Origin: Aureisphaera galaxeae
Lineage (GTDB): Bacteria > Bacteroidota > Bacteroidia > Flavobacteriales > Flavobacteriaceae
Reading direction: 5' to 3'
DNA: 64,000 nt
Assembly: GCF_028561275.1 (NCBI RefSeq)
Contig: NZ_JAQQTF010000005.1
Span: 62,001-126,000 of the forward strand
Shown here: piece after piece, positions 61,264-64,000 of the stretch
Numbering within the stretch: position 1 is the stretch's first letter
Layout of the letters: each line of letters opens with the position of its first letter
Made by a program: the position numbers and the translations under genes
The notes under the pieces: model-generated
Told to the model about the DNA's origin: nothing
Databases searched by the model: none
What the model saw: only the letters and a program-made list of their open reading frames with translations

Positions 61264-64000
61264 CTATTCTTTAATAAGTCGTTTATTTAACTGTCCACCA
61301 CTGCCTTCAATGACCATAGTATAGCTGGCCGTGGCAAGGTTCGAAATATCAAGCGATGTCTCTATTCCTGAATTTCTCAGATCATAAGTTGCCACCTTTC
61401 TTCCCACCAGGTCGAACAATGTCACCTTCTCAAGTGCAATGTTTTGTGGGTTGCTAATGAACACCACGTCTGTAGCTGGGTTCGGGTATACAACGATGGT
61501 CGATAGATCCACAGGAAGGTCATCCAATCCAAGTACACTTTCTACGGTCAACTCGAAGGTACAAGTAGCGGTATTTCCGCTGTCGTCCGTTGCCGTCAAC
61601 GTAATCGTGTACACACCGTCTGGAACTAGGGTTCCTGGTGCTGGATCTTGAGTAACGTCTGTCACTGGATCGGTACAGTTGTCTACTGCTGTAGCTTCAC
61701 CTGTAGCGAAGTAATCTGGGATTTCGTAGAACAGCATACCTGGTCCTGGATCAACAGTCTGGTCTGCAGGACACGTAAGTTCTGGTGCCAGTGCATCCAC
61801 AACAGTTACTTCGGCTGTACAAGTGGCAAGGTTACCATTGTTGTCCTGAGCGAACACCTGAACAGTGATCGGAGTACCTATGTCGTCACAAGTGAACTCG
61901 AAGATGTCGATGGCCGTAGTGAAGATGCCACAAGCATCGTCTAAGGTATCGATCACGTCTTCTGGCTCAATCACAGCCATCCCGTTTTCGTCAAGTTCCA
62001 CGGTGATATCCATACAGGTAAGTACTGGATCGGTCACATCCTGAACAGTAACCGTAGCAGTACAGCTTGCGCTGTTACCATTCACGTCGGTCACAGTCAA
62101 TGTTACGATGTTATCGCCTACATTGCTACAATCGAAGGTATCGATATCCAATTCGTAGGTAGCGATGCCACAGGCATCTGTACTTCCATTGTCAACATCG
62201 GTTGGTAAGATAGTTACCGTACCCGTTGCGTCAAGGTCTACGATGATATCTTGACAGAATACCTCTGGTGCGGTCACGTCCTCTACCGTTACGATAGCTG
62301 TACAGGTAGATGTGTTTCCGTTGTCATCAGTTACTGTTAGCACCACTGGGTTGTCCCCGACGTTGCTACAGTCGAAAGTATCTATGTCTATATCTAAACT
62401 TGCGATTCCACAGTTGTCCGTAGATCCTCCGTCCACATCGGAAGCGGTGATCGTGGCGATACCCGTATCGTCAAGTTGTATGGTAATGTCCTGACAAACG
62501 GCCATCGCTGGCTCATCGTCGTTCACTGTGATAGTGAAGGAACAAACTGTCGTATTTCCGTTTACATCGGTAGCAGTGAACTCGATCGTGCTTACACCTA
62601 CTGGGAAGTCACTTCCAGATGGCAATCCGGCCGTCTGTACAACAGAAGCGATACCACACTCGTCGCTGGCAATAGCATCACTAAATACTACCTGAGCAGA
62701 ACATAATCCTGGATCGGTACCCGTAACTACATCAGCAGGGCAGGAGATCACAGGTGGTGTATTATCTATCACAGTCACTACAGCGATACAGCTGCTCACG
62801 TTTCCGTTCACATCCGTAACAGTTAAGGTAACATCGTTTGGTCCTACATCGGCACAAGTGAAGTCTGTAATGTCTATCGCTAGACTCACAATACCACAGG
62901 CATCAGAGCTTCCTCCATCCACATCGGCTGGTGTTATAGAAGCGTTACCGGTTGCATCCAAGAACAGATCGATGTCCATACATACGGCATCAGGTGCCAC
63001 GTTGTCTTCCACAGTTACCGTAGCAGTACAGGTAGAAGAATTTCCGTTTACATCCGTTACCGTAAGTGTTACCGTATTTGGTCCCACATTGCTACAATCG
63101 AAACTACTTGGAGAAACCGCTAGGCTCGCAATTCCACAGTTATCGCTAGATCCATTGTCTATATCGGCCGCGGTAATAGAAGCCATTCCGTTGGCATCCA
63201 ACTGAACCGTGATGTCCTGACAAACAGCGATTGGCGGTTCTGTATCGTTCACGGTAACATTGAAACTACACGTATCTGTATTTCCGGCCGTATCCGTTAC
63301 TACAAAAGTATTGGTAGTAGTTCCTACAGGGAACGTGCTTCCAGAAGGCAATCCTGCTGTTTGAGTAATGGTTACACCAGCTACGATTTCGTAAGAAATC
63401 TCCAGTACCGGTGCTATTGGAGATTCACGCGTTCCAAATCGTTTAGTAGTTGAAGCAGTTGTTTCATTTCCTATAACAATCCAACCGAAATTAGTGCCTG
63501 GATTATCTAGCATATCCTGAACATCTGCCATTAATGCAGCCGATGTCCATGTATAAGGACCATTGGCATCCACATTTTGAACGGCACTGGAAGCTGGATT
63601 AAAGTTTCCTCCAGGACCACTGGCCCATGCCGTACCAAGCATTGCATCATTCCAAGTTGCATCTGGTGCTACAGCGGTATCTCCAAATCCACCTCCACCA
63701 GATCCTGGTGCTACACCGTTATCTGAAGCACCTTCGCCCCAATCTTCCAATAATCTGTGAAGATTGAAATCATGTGCTCCATTAGTAGCAGTTGGATGAT
63801 CGGCTGTCATGGTAAGGTTTACACCTGTAATGGTGGCCCCTGCAGGGACACTTCCCGCAACATCGAATGTGAGAACTCCTCGGTGATTTTCACTTACACC
63901 GTTTTGTCCTACATACATTAATTGCCCAGCTCCGTTACTATTTCCTGGAATCTCTTGGAATAGAGAATTATCCTTAAGTGGATTTATACTTACGGTTCCA
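61264..64000 (-). CDS. DNRLRE/HYR-repeat secreted protein with T9SS type-A tail (5' end outside window)
   Basis: Partial: the frame stays open from the ATG at 63918 to the window edge (...GTVSINPLKDNSLFQEIPGN...), so the start is upstream. Order seen: a DNRLRE/CBM96-like domain (HRGVLTFDVAGSVPAGATI...), a shortened HYR-like module (TITQTAGLPSGSTFPVG), then an alternation of HYR modules (ISCPADVVTGTDPG, LTCPADQTVDPGPG) and related Ig-like repeats (CQDITVQLDANG, DNCGIASL), about six in all, and a C-terminal T9SS type-A sorting domain (VYPNPATDVVFISN...LDISNLATASYTMVI...LIKE). It is a predicted surface or secreted adhesin/glycan-binding protein, exported by the same T9SS as the giant adhesin but through the type-A route. 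Terminator at 61205. Confidence 0.85.
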   Translation of the reverse strand, partial: GTVSINPLKDNSLFQEIPGNSNGAGQLMYVGQNGVSENHRGVLTFDVAGSVPAGATITGVNLTMTADHPTATNGAHDFNLHRLLEDWGEGASDNGVAPGSGGGGFGDTAVAPDATWNDAMLGTAWASGPGGNFNPASSAVQNVDANGPYTWTSAALMADVQDMLDNPGTNFGWIVIGNETTASTTKRFGTRESPIAPVLEISYEIVAGVTITQTAGLPSGSTFPVGTTTNTFVVTDTAGNTDTCSFNVTVNDTEPPIAVCQDITVQLDANGMASITAADIDNGSSDNCGIASLAVSPSSFDCSNVGPNTVTLTVTDVNGNSSTCTATVTVEDNVAPDAVCMDIDLFLDATGNASITPADVDGGSSDACGIVSLAIDITDFTCADVGPNDVTLTVTDVNGNVSSCIAVVTVIDNTPPVISCPADVVTGTDPGLCSAQVVFSDAIASDECGIASVVQTAGLPSGSDFPVGVSTIEFTATDVNGNTTVCSFTITVNDDEPAMAVCQDITIQLDDTGIATITASDVDGGSTDNCGIASLDIDIDTFDCSNVGDNPVVLTVTDDNGNTSTCTAIVTVEDVTAPEVFCQDIIVDLDATGTVTILPTDVDNGSTDACGIATYELDIDTFDCSNVGDNIVTLTVTDVNGNSASCTATVTVQDVTDPVLTCMDITVELDENGMAVIEPEDVIDTLDDACGIFTTAIDIFEFTCDDIGTPITVQVFAQDNNGNLATCTAEVTVVDALAPELTCPADQTVDPGPGMLFYEIPDYFATGEATAVDNCTDPVTDVTQDPAPGTLVPDGVYTITLTATDDSGNTATCTFELTVESVLGLDDLPVDLSTIVVYPNPATDVVFISNPQNIALEKVTLFDLVGRKVATYDLRNSGIETSLDISNLATASYTMVIEGSGGQLNKRLIKE

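Overview
The window looks like a chromosomal segment of a marine-type member of the Flavobacteriaceae (phylum Bacteroidota). Evidence: promoters carry the Bacteroidota -7 element TAnnTTTG; most starts lack a Shine-Dalgarno sequence while rpsU has a full-length one; type IX secretion (T9SS) hallmarks are present (gliding-type C-terminal sorting domains, PorP/SprF and a PorE-like OmpA protein); and many families are typical of the group (DUF2851, DUF4369, DUF3467, DNRLRE/HYR proteins, S1/P1 nuclease). The sequence alone does not fix the genus. Most of the window is core genome with no sign of a prophage, insertion sequence or CRISPR array.

Layout. 1-13.6 kb: housekeeping and envelope genes (YkgJ-like protein, NamZ-type muramidase, LolC/E-type permease, CBS-like PLP enzyme, a DUF2851/PspC/K+ channel cluster, AGCS symporter, helix-hairpin-helix protein, acyl-CoA dehydrogenase, CarboxypepD_reg-like protein, rpsU, xerC, hpf). 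13.6-27.5 kb: the translation/transcription supercluster tRNA-Thr(TGT), tRNA-Tyr, tRNA-Gly, tRNA-Thr(GGT), tuf, tRNA-Trp, secE, nusG, rplK, rplA, rplJ, rplL, rpoB, rpoC, DUF3467. 27.9-30.3 kb: three tandem secreted paralogues of unknown function. 30.6-32.2 kb: prfC on the minus strand.

32.5-52.8 kb: the most unusual part. A small secreted protein is followed by a 5,606-residue SprB-like surface protein (16.8 kb in one reading frame), a PorP/SprF protein and a PorE-like TPR/PD40/OmpA protein. By analogy with sprB-sprF of Flavobacterium, this is a T9SS type-B adhesin, its outer-membrane partner and a peptidoglycan-anchoring component. The giant gene is built from three hierarchical repeat arrays with exact nucleotide periods: SprB modules with a block copied at a 1,434-bp offset; 21 cadherin/Big-like modules in seven three-module units of 891 then 882 bp; and 13 DUF11/DUF7507-like modules of 402, 381 and 369 bp. 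About 1,490 consecutive residues contain no lysine or arginine.

52.9-61.2 kb: idi, a QueD/PTPS homologue, a PrxQ-type peroxiredoxin and manA in a tightly packed operon; a small unknown protein; a minus-strand run (DUF4369 lipoprotein, DUF819 membrane protein, alpha/beta hydrolase); an S1/P1 nuclease; two small DoxX-like membrane proteins and an AlkB homologue. 61.3-64 kb: the 3' part of a minus-strand DNRLRE/HYR-repeat protein with a T9SS type-A tail, which runs off the window.

Of the observations below, the hierarchical repeat structure of the giant adhesin, the perfect SD in rpsU, the tandem paralogue trio with identical spacer layout, and the cluster of three perfect palindromes near 59.7 kb seem the most worth following up.
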